Assembly (NCBI RefSeq): GCF_000423665.1
Contig: NZ_AUIK01000037.1
Span: 1-64,000 of the forward strand
Direction of reading: 5' to 3'
Length of the DNA stretch: 64,000 bases
Origin: Solirubrobacter soli DSM 22325
GTDB lineage: Bacteria; Actinomycetota; Thermoleophilia; Solirubrobacterales; Solirubrobacteraceae
Below the pieces are notes generated by a model that ran no database searches, was not told the origin of the DNA, and was given only the letters and a program-made list of their open reading frames with translations. The translations under genes and the position numbers were made by a program. Positions within the stretch are counted from its first letter, which is position 1; the number at the start of each line of letters is the position of its first letter. This document shows positions 32,496-41,053 of the stretch, one piece after another.

Positions 32496-34102
32496 GAGCG
32501 GTCTTGCCTCGCTCTGAACAGCTTCGCCTTGACCAGGTACGAGCGCCCGGCCTTGACCTTGACCGTCTTGTCCGTCTGGCGGTCGAGGACCGTCACGGTG
32601 CCTTTGCCGACGTCGGTGCGGGTGCCGTCGCAGCGGTCCTTGGTCGCCCACGTCGCGTCGGTCGCGGTGCTGATGCCCGCCTCGCCGACGATGCGCCACA
32701 GGCCCTTGACCGTCGAGGCCGTCAGGCTGCGCACCGTGTTGCTCCCGCGGCCCTTGATCGGGCCGGACGCGGCCGTGCTCACGCACGACGCCTCGGCGCC
32801 AGGCGCGCTCTGGAGCACCAGGTCGGTCGAGACCTTGGCCGCCGAGCCGAGCGCGGCCCTGCGCTGGCGGATCTGGAAGATGCCCGCGCTCAGCGTTGCC
32901 GTCTGGCTGCGCCCACCGGAGCCGATCCGGCGCCCGTCGACCGCGGACTCCATCGACAGGCGCCCCTTGCGGGTGTCGACGACGGTCCCGATCGGCAGCG
33001 CCGCCTGGCCCTTCAGCGGCACGAACCCGGACAGCGCCTGCTTGAAGGTCCGGTTCGAGCTCGGCGGCAGCTTGATGAACACCTCACCGCTGAGCACCGT
33101 CGCGACGACGCGCTCGCCCGTGATCGGTTCGACGTTTCCGGGCTCGGCCATCTCGCACGCGTCACCCACGCCGTCGCCGTCCGCGTCGGCCTGCGACGCG
33201 TTCGCGGTCGAGGGGCAGTTGTCGCGGGCGTCCGGCACGCCGTCGCCGTCGGTGTCGGCCTGCGGCGGCGCCGGGAGCGGGCTGAGGTCGACCGTCCAGG
33301 CGTAGACGGCGGGCGTCGGGTCGGGGGTGCCGAAGCGGTCACGCATCCCGACCGTCAGCGTATGCGCTCCGGCGGCGAGGCCGGAGAGCGCGTACGGCGC
33401 CCGGCACGGCACCGCGACGGCACCGTCGAGCGAGCAGTCGAAGCGGCTGTCGGGCTGGTTGCCGACGAACAGGAAGCTCGCGTCGGTCGTCCGCGAGACG
33501 ACGGCCGGCCCGCTGAGGATCTGGGTGTCGGGCGAGGCGACCGGGCTGATCGTGATGTCGTCCACGCCGAAGTCCGGGAAGCACTCGCCGCAATTGACGA
33601 TCTGCACACGCACGGAGCGGATGTCGGCGCGCCCCAGCGCCGACTGCACCACCGCGGCGCGACCGAACGGCTGCGAGTTGGCGATCTGCGCCGAGCTGAT
33701 CAGCGGGCTCGTGCCCGGGTCGCCGGAGAAGGCGTCGACGTTCAGCGTCTGGCCCGACGAGAGCCACATCGAGACGCTCGCCTGCGGCTGCGCGAAGCGG
33801 ACCAGCAGCGTGCCGCCGACCACGTCCAGCGACCGTTCGCTGGCGATGCCAGGATGCGCCACGCTCGCGCAGAACTGCGGGTCCGCGGCGGCGGCCGTGA
33901 CGCGGCTCGCCCCGCAGAAGCCGAGGTCGTCCGGCGCCTCGAGCGTCACGCCCGCGCCGGCGTACAGATTGCTGTCCAGGACCCCGTCGGGCGCACCTTC
34001 GAAATCGAGCACCGTGGGCGGCGGAGCGAGTTGCGCCGAGGCCGCCGGCGCCGCCACCGCAAGGCTCGCCAGCGCCACGATCAGCGCCGGCCGGAGCCTC
34101 AC
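32492..34102 (-). CDS. Secreted thrombospondin-type-3/FecR-like protein (second gene of operon)
   Basis: The 536-residue paralogue starts at GTG 34102, overlapping the first gene's stop (GTGA). It has a signal peptide ending APAASAQ. A beta-sandwich domain spans about 25-190 (TVLDFEGAPDG, VGGTLLVRFAQPQASVSMWL, DFGVDDITIS). Then come an Ig-like domain (SRFDCSLDGAVAVPC), calcium loops (DTDGDGVPDARDNCP, DADGDGVGDACE) and the FecR-like tail (VLSGEVFIKLPPSSNRTF, LPIGTVVDTRKGRLSM, DRCDGTRTDVGKGTVTVL). The tail is shared with the next gene, implying duplication. Confidence 0.75.
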   Translation of the reverse strand: MRLRPALIVALASLAVAAPAASAQLAPPPTVLDFEGAPDGVLDSNLYAGAGVTLEAPDDLGFCGASRVTAAAADPQFCASVAHPGIASERSLDVVGGTLLVRFAQPQASVSMWLSSGQTLNVDAFSGDPGTSPLISSAQIANSQPFGRAAVVQSALGRADIRSVRVQIVNCGECFPDFGVDDITISPVASPDTQILSGPAVVSRTTDASFLFVGNQPDSRFDCSLDGAVAVPCRAPYALSGLAAGAHTLTVGMRDRFGTPDPTPAVYAWTVDLSPLPAPPQADTDGDGVPDARDNCPSTANASQADADGDGVGDACEMAEPGNVEPITGERVVATVLSGEVFIKLPPSSNRTFKQALSGFVPLKGQAALPIGTVVDTRKGRLSMESAVDGRRIGSGGRSQTATLSAGIFQIRQRRAALGSAAKVSTDLVLQSAPGAEASCVSTAASGPIKGRGSNTVRSLTASTVKGLWRIVGEAGISTATDATWATKDRCDGTRTDVGKGTVTVLDRQTDKTVKVKAGRSYLVKAKLFRARQDRS

Positions 34103-35064
34103 TTGCACTTCTCGATCTTGCTCGACTTGACGTTCAGGCAGCCCGCCTTGCGCTGGCCGAGGCCGCCCGCCTGGACGGGCCACTCGAAGTAGCTGCCGGT
34201 CGCGCCGTAGATGTAGGTCCCCTTGCCGGTCTTGGCGAGCGTGACCCGGAGCTCGATCTTCGTCCCGGCGCGCACGTTCTTGCCGATGAGCTTGCTGAGC
34301 GTGAAGCGGCCGAAGCGATTGGCCTTGATCGTCTGCGAGCCGCAGCCGGCGCACTTGGCGACGATCTTGGCGCCCTTCGGGACGCGGTCGACGACGAAGC
34401 GCTTGATCGTGACGCCGCCCGGGGTGCCGTCGAAGCCGATGCTCGGCACGACGTTCAGCGTCGGCGGGCAGCCGCCGAAGCGCTCGATGCCCGGTACCTT
34501 CGGGCACTTGTCCGGCTGGTCGTCGAGGACGCCGTCGCCGTCGGTGTCGGGGAAGAAGTCGCTCTGGAACGTCAGCGCGCCGCCGGCGCCGCCCGCCCCG
34601 CCCACCTGGATCGTGTACTTCTTCTTGCCCTGGACGTTGAGCAGGAGATCATCGACGGACGCGTTCTGGGTGCAGTCGACGCGGCGGATGATCTTCGAGT
34701 CGTCGCCGTACTCGTAGACCGCGATGACGGGCGTGAAGCCCGTGCCGCTGGCGCGGATCTGCACGCCGCCGTCGACCGGCGGCGCGAGGTCGTACCAGAC
34801 CGTCTTGCCGAACGCCGTGCCGTTGCAGTCCGTCGGCTCGGCCACGTACCCGCCGAGCGGCTGGCCGTCGCGGTTCGGGTTGAACAGGTCCGGCTGCGTC
34901 GTCGCCTCGGTCGTGTCCACCGTGGTCTTGAACTCGACCTGATCGACCAGGAGCGAGGACAGATAGTTGTCGTTGACCGGCGGCGCGGCGGAGGCCCACG
35001 CGGGGGCGCAGGCGCACGCGGCCGCGGTCAGCGCGGCGGCGAAGAGGAGGCGAACGGGGCGCAT
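34099..35064 (-). CDS. Secreted calcium-loop protein (first gene of operon)
   Basis: The 321-residue exported protein has a signal peptide (MRPVRLLFAAALTAAACACAPAWASA). An N-terminal domain at about 28-160 resembles bacterial pre-peptidase-type beta domains (NDNYLSSLLVDQ, TVWYDLAPPVDGGVQIRASG, TPVIAVYEYGD). It is followed by DTDGDGVLDDQPDKCP, one thrombospondin-type-3 loop, and a C-terminal beta domain with a CAGCG pair. It leads a three-gene set whose starts overlap the preceding stops, so all three are made together. No anchoring signal is seen. Confidence 0.7.
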   Translation of the reverse strand: MRPVRLLFAAALTAAACACAPAWASAAPPVNDNYLSSLLVDQVEFKTTVDTTEATTQPDLFNPNRDGQPLGGYVAEPTDCNGTAFGKTVWYDLAPPVDGGVQIRASGTGFTPVIAVYEYGDDSKIIRRVDCTQNASVDDLLLNVQGKKKYTIQVGGAGGAGGALTFQSDFFPDTDGDGVLDDQPDKCPKVPGIERFGGCPPTLNVVPSIGFDGTPGGVTIKRFVVDRVPKGAKIVAKCAGCGSQTIKANRFGRFTLSKLIGKNVRAGTKIELRVTLAKTGKGTYIYGATGSYFEWPVQAGGLGQRKAGCLNVKSSKIEKCK

Positions 35065-35112
35065 AGACCGCTTAACCCAACACAGGGCGGAAAAGTGCGC
35101 AAGTCCTGCAAC

Positions 35113-36096
35113 TCACCATTTGTGTCCCACGAACACCGGCTCGGGCACCAGCGCGACCCCGAATCGGGCCTGGACACCGGCCGCGATCTCCCGTGCCAGA
35201 GCCACCAGCTCCCCCGTCGTGCCCTCCCCCCGATTGACCAGCGCGAGCGTGTGCTTGGTCGAGATGCCAATTCGTCCGTTCCCATACCCACGGGTGAACC
35301 CGGCCTGTTCGATCAGCCAGGCAGCGGACGTCTTGATCCGGCCGTCGGGCTCGGGGAACGCGGGGGCGTTCGGGAGCTTCGCCCAATCCTCGTGGGTCAG
35401 GATCGGGTTGGTGAAGAACGAGCCGGCGCTGACCGAGTCGGGGTCGGCCGGGTCGATCACCATCCCCTTCCCCCGGCGCAGCCCGAGCACGGCCGCGCGG
35501 ACCTCGTCCAGCGGCGCGCTGCCACCCACCGGGACGCCGAGCGTGCGGGCGAGCTCGGCGTAGCGCAGCGGACCCGAGACCCGTGACTCGTTCAGCCGGA
35601 ACGCGACCGCGAGCACCGTCCAGCGGTCGCGGTGCTTGAAGATGCTCGTGCGGTAGTCGAAGCCGCACTCGGCGGCGGACAGCGTGACGACCGCGTCGGT
35701 CTCGCGATCGTGGACGCGCACCCACTCGACGGTCTCCGAGACGTCCTGCCCGTAGGCGCCGACGTTCTGGATCGGCGTCGCGCCGGTCGAGCCGGGGATG
35801 CCGGACAGGCACTCGAAGCCCTGCAGGCCCTCGGCGACCGTCATCGCGACCACGTCGTCCCAGGGCTCGCCGGCGGCGACGATCGTCAGGCCGCCGGCGT
35901 GGGTCACCCCGCGGGTGCGGACGAGCGCGACGGTGCCGGGGACGCCGTCGTCGGCGATGACGACGTTCGAGCCGCCGGCCAGGACGAGGTCGGCGCCGTC
36001 GCGCACCGCCTGGACGAGCTCGTCCTCGCTGTGGGCCTCGATCAGCCGACCCGCCGGCCCGCCGAGGCGGAGGGTCGTGAGAGGCGCGAGCCGCAT
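35113..36096 (-). CDS. murB: UDP-N-acetylenolpyruvoylglucosamine reductase
   Basis: MurB is the FAD enzyme that makes UDP-N-acetylmuramate for peptidoglycan. The 327-residue sequence shows TTLRLGGPAGRLIEA, the FAD-binding VLAGGSNVVIADDG, LSGIPGSTGATPIQNVGAYGQ-type loop, CGFDYRTSIFKHRDRW and SAGSFFTNPIL with the catalytic Ser. The ATG at 36096 gives the expected start. It is divergent from cofD with only 33 bases between the starts and is not in a mur operon here. Confidence 0.95.
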   Translation of the reverse strand: MRLAPLTTLRLGGPAGRLIEAHSEDELVQAVRDGADLVLAGGSNVVIADDGVPGTVALVRTRGVTHAGGLTIVAAGEPWDDVVAMTVAEGLQGFECLSGIPGSTGATPIQNVGAYGQDVSETVEWVRVHDRETDAVVTLSAAECGFDYRTSIFKHRDRWTVLAVAFRLNESRVSGPLRYAELARTLGVPVGGSAPLDEVRAAVLGLRRGKGMVIDPADPDSVSAGSFFTNPILTHEDWAKLPNAPAFPEPDGRIKTSAAWLIEQAGFTRGYGNGRIGISTKHTLALVNRGEGTTGELVALAREIAAGVQARFGVALVPEPVFVGHKW

Positions 36097-36129
36097 GCGC
36101 GGGCTGAGGTTAGTAGCCTGCCCGCCGCT

Positions 36130-37023
36130 GTGGCACACGTCGTCCTGCTCGCGGGGGGTACCGGAGGCGCGAAGCTCGCTCGCGGCCTGCTGGATGCGCT
36201 CGGCCCCGAACTGACCGTCATCGCCAACACCGGCGACGACCTGGAGATCTATGGGGCGCACGTCAGCCCCGACCCGGATCTCGTGACCTTCTGGCTCGCC
36301 GACGCGATCGACGAGCGCGGCTGGGGCCTCGCGGGCGACACGTTCGCCGCGATGGACCAGCTCCGCGCGCTCGGTGAGGACGTCTGGTTCAACCTCGGCG
36401 ACCGCGACCTGGCGATCGGCCTGCACCGCGCGGGACGGCTCGCGGCGGGGGCGCGGCTGACGACCGCGATCGACGACCTGCGGCGCGCGTTCGGCGTCCC
36501 GGCGCGGGTGCTCGTCCCCACCGACGACCCGCTGCGGACGTTCATCACCGCCGCCGGCCGCGAGCGGGCGTTCCAGGAGTTCATGATCCGCGACCGCGCC
36601 CAGGGGCCGATCGAGGACGTCGAATACCGCGGCGAAGCGGCGCCCGCTCCGGAGGCCGTGGCGGCGCTGCAGGAGGCGGACACGATCATCATCGGCCCGT
36701 CGAACCCGGTGCTCTCGATCGACCCGATCCTCGCCGTCCTGCAGCACGAGCTGCACGCGGCCAAGGCGCCGGTCGTGGCGGTCTCGCCGCTCGTGCGCGG
36801 CGCGGTGCTGAAAGGGCCGACGGCCGACTGCCTGCGCTGGGCGGGCCGGACGCTGGACTCGGACGGGATCGTCGACCACTACGAAGGGCTGATCGATGCG
36901 CTGGTCGCCGATCAGCGGTCCGAGCACGTCCCGACGTTGGAGACCGACGTGGGGCTCAATGACGCGGACGCGCGGCGCCGGGTCGCCCACGAGGTGCTCG
37001 AGTTCGCCTCCGCGCTAGCGTGA
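36130..37023 (+). CDS. cofD: 2-phospho-L-lactate transferase (F420 biosynthesis)
   Basis: CofD/FbiA joins the lactyl (or enolpyruvyl) phosphate moiety to FO to give F420-0 or its dehydro form. The 297-residue protein opens with VVLLAGGTGGAKLARGLLDA, continues IANTGDDLEIYGAHVSPDPD, and has SPLVRGAVLKGPTADCL and NPVLSIDPILAV, all typical. GTG 36130 matches the family start. It is the first gene of a three-gene F420 unit; the next start overlaps its stop. Confidence 0.95.
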   Translation: MAHVVLLAGGTGGAKLARGLLDALGPELTVIANTGDDLEIYGAHVSPDPDLVTFWLADAIDERGWGLAGDTFAAMDQLRALGEDVWFNLGDRDLAIGLHRAGRLAAGARLTTAIDDLRRAFGVPARVLVPTDDPLRTFITAAGRERAFQEFMIRDRAQGPIEDVEYRGEAAPAPEAVAALQEADTIIIGPSNPVLSIDPILAVLQHELHAAKAPVVAVSPLVRGAVLKGPTADCLRWAGRTLDSDGIVDHYEGLIDALVADQRSEHVPTLETDVGLNDADARRRVAHEVLEFASALA

Positions 37024-37661
37024 GATCGCGGATGCGGACCGTCGCGATCCTCCCGGTGAAGAGCTTCGGCCGTGCCAAGCAACGGCTGACGGGCGGCTTC
37101 GACGACCGCCCGGGGCTGGCGGCGGCGATGGTCGCGGACGTGCTCGACGCGCTGGATGCCGTCCCGGAGCTGGACGGCGTGATCGTCGTCACCGCGCAGG
37201 CCGTGAGCGCGCGCACGGACGTCGTGATCGTGCACGACCCGGTCGAGGCGGGCCAGTCGGCGGCCGCGGCGCGCGGGATCGCGACCGCGCTGGAGCGGGG
37301 CTTCGAGCGGGTGCTGCTCGTGCCCGGCGACTGCCCGGCGCTCGATCCGGCCGAGGTCTCCGCCCTGCTCGCACATCAGGGCGACGTGGTGATCGTGCCC
37401 GACCGGCACGGGACGGGGACGAACTCGCTGCTGCTGACGCCGCCCGACGTGATGGCGCCGGCGTTCGGCGAGGGGTCGTTCGCGCGCCACGAGCGGCTGG
37501 CCGCCGAGGCGGGCGCGTCGTTCGTGGTCGCCGAGGCGAGCTCGCTGGAGCTCGACGTCGACACGCCGGACGACCTCGCGGCGTTGCGCCGGGCGCTGGC
37601 CGCCCGTCCTGGAGGTGCGGTGCGCACCCGGCGGGTGCTCGAGGACGCCGCGGTTGCTTGA
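37020..37661 (+). CDS. cofC: 2-phospho-L-lactate guanylyltransferase (F420 biosynthesis)
   Basis: CofC/FbiD activates the phospho-acid with GTP for CofD. The 213-residue nucleotidyltransferase fold is visible in VAILPVKSFGRAKQRLTGGF, LLVPGDCPALDPAEV and VIVPDRHGTGTNSLLLTPP. GTG 37020 overlaps the cofD stop (GTGA); an ATG at 37032 is an alternative. It ends 8 bases inside the next gene, so all three are translationally coupled. Confidence 0.93.
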   Translation: MRSRMRTVAILPVKSFGRAKQRLTGGFDDRPGLAAAMVADVLDALDAVPELDGVIVVTAQAVSARTDVVIVHDPVEAGQSAAAARGIATALERGFERVLLVPGDCPALDPAEVSALLAHQGDVVIVPDRHGTGTNSLLLTPPDVMAPAFGEGSFARHERLAAEAGASFVVAEASSLELDVDTPDDLAALRRALAARPGGAVRTRRVLEDAAVA

Positions 37662-38382
37662 GCTGCAGGCGGTCCCCGGCCTTCCGGAGATCCGGCCCGG
37701 TGACGATCTCGCGGCGCTGATCGCGGGAGCGTGCGACTGGCGCGCGACCGACGTGCTCTGTGTCGCCCACAAGGTGGTGTCCAAGGCCGAGGGGCGGATC
37801 GTGGCGCTGGCCGACGTGACGCCGGGCGAGCGGGCGCTGGCGCTGGCCGCCGAGCACGGCAAGGACCCGCGGGCGCTCGAGGTCGTGCTCTCGGAGTCCG
37901 CCGAGGTCGTGCGCGCCGACGCGGGACGGATCATCTGCCGGACCCGGCACGGGTTCGTGTGCGCGAACGCGGGCGTCGACGCGTCGAACGCCGGTGACGA
38001 GGACACGCTGATCCTGCTGCCGCTGGACCCCGACGCGTCGGCTCGGGCGTTGCGCGCCGCGCTTCCGGGTCATCCCGCGGTCGTGATCACCGACTCCTTC
38101 GGGCGGGCGTGGCGGGCGGGGCAGTGCGAGATCGCGATCGGGATCGCCGGCCTGCGGCCGCTGGAGGATTGGCGGGGGTTGCCGGACACCGCGGGCCGTG
38201 AGATGCATGCCACCGTGATCGCGATCGCCGACGAGGCGGCCGCGGCCGCCGACCTCGTGCGCGCCAAGAACTCGCGCGAGCCCGCGGTACGCATCCGCGG
38301 GCTCCAACGCCATGTCACCGCCGAAGACGGGCCTGGCGTCGCCGCCCTGGTCCGACGACCGGAGGATGACCTCTTCCGCTGA
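37654..38382 (+). CDS. cofE: Coenzyme F420-0:L-glutamate ligase
   Basis: CofE adds gamma-linked glutamates to F420-0 (it is the N-terminal half of FbiB in mycobacteria). Visible marks are VLCVAHKVVSKAEGRIV, TRHGFVCANAGVDASN, ITDSFGRAWRAGQCEIAIG and the C-terminal RAKNSREPAVRIRGL. The protein is about 242 residues from TTG 37654, which overlaps cofC; a GTG at 37615 would add 13 residues. There is no fused FbiB-type nitroreductase domain, so dehydro-F420 reduction, if needed, must come from another gene. Confidence 0.92.
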   Translation: MLELQAVPGLPEIRPGDDLAALIAGACDWRATDVLCVAHKVVSKAEGRIVALADVTPGERALALAAEHGKDPRALEVVLSESAEVVRADAGRIICRTRHGFVCANAGVDASNAGDEDTLILLPLDPDASARALRAALPGHPAVVITDSFGRAWRAGQCEIAIGIAGLRPLEDWRGLPDTAGREMHATVIAIADEAAAAADLVRAKNSREPAVRIRGLQRHVTAEDGPGVAALVRRPEDDLFR

Positions 38383-38441
38383 ATCCGTTGCATCTGCGAC
38401 CCCGCCTCTGGTAGGTCTAAGCAGGACTGAAGGAGGGCGTG

Positions 38442-39257
38442 ATGCGTGGAGCTGCTCCGGCCGGTTCGGTCCGGCGCGTACGGCTTCAGAGCGCCGTGAT
38501 CGTTGCGGTGATGTGCCTGGCGGGGGCGGCGTTCACCGCCGCGGGCTCGCCGTGGTGGGTCGCGCTCCTCTACGCCGTCCTCGGCGTCGCGCTCGCGGTC
38601 GCGCGGCTGCGGATCGGGCGTCCCGTCCGTGACGGCCGCCGCGCGATCGGCTACATCCACACCGGTTCAGACCGCCCGCGCGATCGCGCCGCCGCGGTCC
38701 GCCGCTTCTGTGAGGACCGCGGGCTCAACCTCGTCGTGCTCGTCCACGACGGCGACGAGCAGCGTCGCTCGCTAGCCTGGGCGCTCGCCCAGTTGGAGGC
38801 CGACGAGGCCGACGTCCTCGTGGTCGGCCGCCTGCAGGATCTGTCGCCGGACGTCGCTTCCCTGGCGCCGTTGTTGAAGTGGTTCGACGGCGATCGCCGC
38901 TCGCTGATCGCGGTCGACCTCGCGTTGGACACGTCGACCGAGGCGGGCCGCCTCGCGATCACGGCCGTCGCCGACGTCGGCACCTGGGACGCCCGCCCGG
39001 CCTCCCCACCCTCGCTCACGCTCGTTCCCAGCACGCCGGCGCACGCCCGCCGGCGGGTCTCCGACGTTCCGGAGCTCCAGGCCCGGATTCGTCGCATGCG
39101 CTCGCAGGGCCTGACGCTGCAGGCGATCGCCGACACGCTCAACGCCGAGGGTGTCCCGACACTGCGGGGCGGGGCCTTGTGGCGCCCGTCGAGCGTCCAA
39201 CGCGCGTGCGGGTACCGGCGGCCGGGCCGCGGGATCGAGGTCGACCGGGGCGCGTGA
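38442..39257 (+). CDS. Membrane-anchored serine-recombinase-like protein, catalytic Ser missing
   Basis: The 271-residue product starts at ATG 38442 after AGGAGGGC. Residues 13-50 form two hydrophobic helices (LQSAVIVAVMCLAGAAFTAA, WWVALLYAVLGVALAV). Residues 63-175 resemble the resolvase catalytic domain: RRAIGYIHTGSDRPRDRAA stands where IGYxRVSTxxQ is expected, and VLVVGRLQDLSPDVASLAPL where SRLDRLSR is expected. Gly replaces the nucleophilic Ser and His replaces the conserved Arg. Residues 205-262 match the recombinase-type DNA-binding segment (LTLQAIADTLNAEGVPTLRG, WRPSSVQRACGY). It probably binds DNA at the membrane rather than recombining it. Confidence 0.75.
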   Translation: MRGAAPAGSVRRVRLQSAVIVAVMCLAGAAFTAAGSPWWVALLYAVLGVALAVARLRIGRPVRDGRRAIGYIHTGSDRPRDRAAAVRRFCEDRGLNLVVLVHDGDEQRRSLAWALAQLEADEADVLVVGRLQDLSPDVASLAPLLKWFDGDRRSLIAVDLALDTSTEAGRLAITAVADVGTWDARPASPPSLTLVPSTPAHARRRVSDVPELQARIRRMRSQGLTLQAIADTLNAEGVPTLRGGALWRPSSVQRACGYRRPGRGIEVDRGA

Positions 39258-39506
39258 GAATGCGCGCCCGTCGGACGCCCATGTCGCGAACACGGGGTCC
39301 GACGGGTCATCGCCCATGCGCTCCGCTTGGCACCGGGGCGGTCAGGGGAGGCCGGCCCGATGTCGGCCATGGCGGAGCCGCGCGACCGGTTGGTCGTCCG
39401 GCCGCGACGTTCGCGTGATGCAAGGACTCCTGCCCAGGACGACACCGAATGACGCCCCGCTCACCAGGGCGCGCCAGTTTCCTGACGCTTTCGTGCGTAT
39501 ACGCGG

Positions 39507-40553
39507 CTACAACCGCAGGAATGCTTCGACGACCGCCGGGTCGAACTGGCGGCCGCTCAGCCGGACGATCTCCGCGCGGGCGTCCTCGCTCGACCACGCG
39601 AGCTTGTAGGGGCGCTCGCTGGTGAGGGCGTCGTAGACGTCGGCGAGGGCGACGATCCGTCCCGGGAGCGGGATCGACGCACCGGTCAGGCCGTGCGGGT
39701 AGCCGGTGCCGTCCCACCACTCGTGGTGGGTGCGGGCGATCAGCCGGCCGACGCGCAGGACCTCGGAGGTGGTGGACGCGAGGATCGACGCGCCCGCCTC
39801 GGCGTGGGCCTTGATCTGCTCGAACTCGGCGGCGCTGAGCTTGCCCGCCTTCAGCAGCACGGAGTCGGCGACGGCGAGCTTGCCGATGTCGTGCAGCGGC
39901 GCCGCGAGCCGGATCAGCTCGACCTCGTCCTCCGGGCAGCCGAGCGACGCGGCGAGCCGGGCGGCGAGGTCGGCGACGCGCTCGGTGTGCTCGGCGGTCG
40001 CGCCGTCGCGGTACTCGGCCGCGCGCGCCAGGCAGTGCAGGGTCTCGGTCCGGGCAGCCTCGAGTTCCTCGTACGCGCGGACGTTCTCGATCGCGACCGC
40101 CGTCGAGTCCGCGAGCGCCTGGAGCAGCCCGACCTCCCGCTCGCTGGGGAGCCGGTGGTGCGCCCAGTAGTTGCCGATCGCGCCGACCGGGTCGATCGTC
40201 CGGATCGGGACCATCGCCAGCGACTTCACGAACGTCGGCCGGTAGGCGGCGTGCGGGATCCGGTCGTCGACGTAGATGTCCTCGATCGTCACCGGCTTGC
40301 GGTTGCGCATCGCCCAGCCGGAGATGCACTGCTCGAGCGGGAACCGCTGGCCCTTCCAGAGCGGCTCGATCGCGTCCTCGTCGGCGTAGAAGCACTTGTC
40401 GCCGTCACGCAGCACGAACGTGGCGCCGTCGGCGCCCGTGAGACGGCGCGCGCCGCCGCGGACGATCTCCTGGATCTCCGGAAGCGAGCGGGCGAGCGAG
40501 AGGCGTTGAACCAGGCCGACCAGGTCGAAGGCGGGGTCCGATGTCGCGGGCAT
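39507..40553 (-). CDS. GAF-HD-GYP c-di-GMP phosphodiesterase
   Basis: This 348-residue cytoplasmic signalling protein has a GAF sensor domain at about 12-160 and an HD-GYP domain at about 170-345. The catalytic signature is complete: HTERVADLAARLA, APLHDIGKLAV (H221, D222), a second His pair with WWDGTGYPHGL (276-288), and VALADVYDALTSERPYK. HD-GYP enzymes hydrolyse c-di-GMP. A c-di-GMP riboswitch elsewhere in this window shows that the messenger is used here. The gene stands alone. Confidence 0.9.
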   Translation of the reverse strand: MPATSDPAFDLVGLVQRLSLARSLPEIQEIVRGGARRLTGADGATFVLRDGDKCFYADEDAIEPLWKGQRFPLEQCISGWAMRNRKPVTIEDIYVDDRIPHAAYRPTFVKSLAMVPIRTIDPVGAIGNYWAHHRLPSEREVGLLQALADSTAVAIENVRAYEELEAARTETLHCLARAAEYRDGATAEHTERVADLAARLAASLGCPEDEVELIRLAAPLHDIGKLAVADSVLLKAGKLSAAEFEQIKAHAEAGASILASTTSEVLRVGRLIARTHHEWWDGTGYPHGLTGASIPLPGRIVALADVYDALTSERPYKLAWSSEDARAEIVRLSGRQFDPAVVEAFLRL

Positions 40554-40633
40554 CGGCGGGCAGTATCGGCTGGCCGCGGCGGACCTTGAGCCGATCTGCC
40601 CGATTTGGTTCGTGCGCTGACGAAACTTCTGTT

Positions 40634-41053
40634 TCAGGCAGCTCTAACGCGGGCGGCGGCGCGGGTGTCGAAGCGCTCGCGCGCCTCCTCGACCCGTTTG
40701 CCGTGCGTCAGCGACCAGGAGCCGAGCGCCTTCAGCGGCGGCGCCATCGTCGCGCCCAGCGGGGAGAGCGCGTACTCCACCCGTGGGGGCACCTCGGCGT
40801 GGACTCGGCGCACGAGCAGGCCGTCGCGCTCCATCGCGCGCAGCGTCTGCGTCAGCACCTTCTCCGAGATCGGTGCCAGGTCTTCCAGCAACTCGTGATA
40901 CCGACGCGTGCCGTCTCCCAGCGCCAACAGGACGTCCACCGACCATTTCGAGCTCAAGAGCCCGATCGAGTCGCGGATCAGCCGTGCTGAGCGCGTCCGC
41001 TCGGAGATACGGCGCGCGTGGGCGTGATCCGTGGCCATGGGCGGTGCGGTCAT
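40634..41053 (-). CDS. HxlR-family transcription regulator
   Basis: This 139-residue winged-helix regulator has the HxlR hallmarks RDSIGLLSSKWSVDVLLAL, RRYHELLEDLAPISEKVLTQ, LRAMERDGLLVRR and VEYALSPLGATMAPPLKAL. The usual N-terminal regulatory Cys of many HxlR proteins is not evident. ATG 41053 is chosen because GGGGAGC precedes it; the ATG overlaps the stop of the ECF sigma gene (ATGA), so the two are co-expressed. Confidence 0.9.
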   Translation of the reverse strand: MTAPPMATDHAHARRISERTRSARLIRDSIGLLSSKWSVDVLLALGDGTRRYHELLEDLAPISEKVLTQTLRAMERDGLLVRRVHAEVPPRVEYALSPLGATMAPPLKALGSWSLTHGKRVEEARERFDTRAAARVRAA

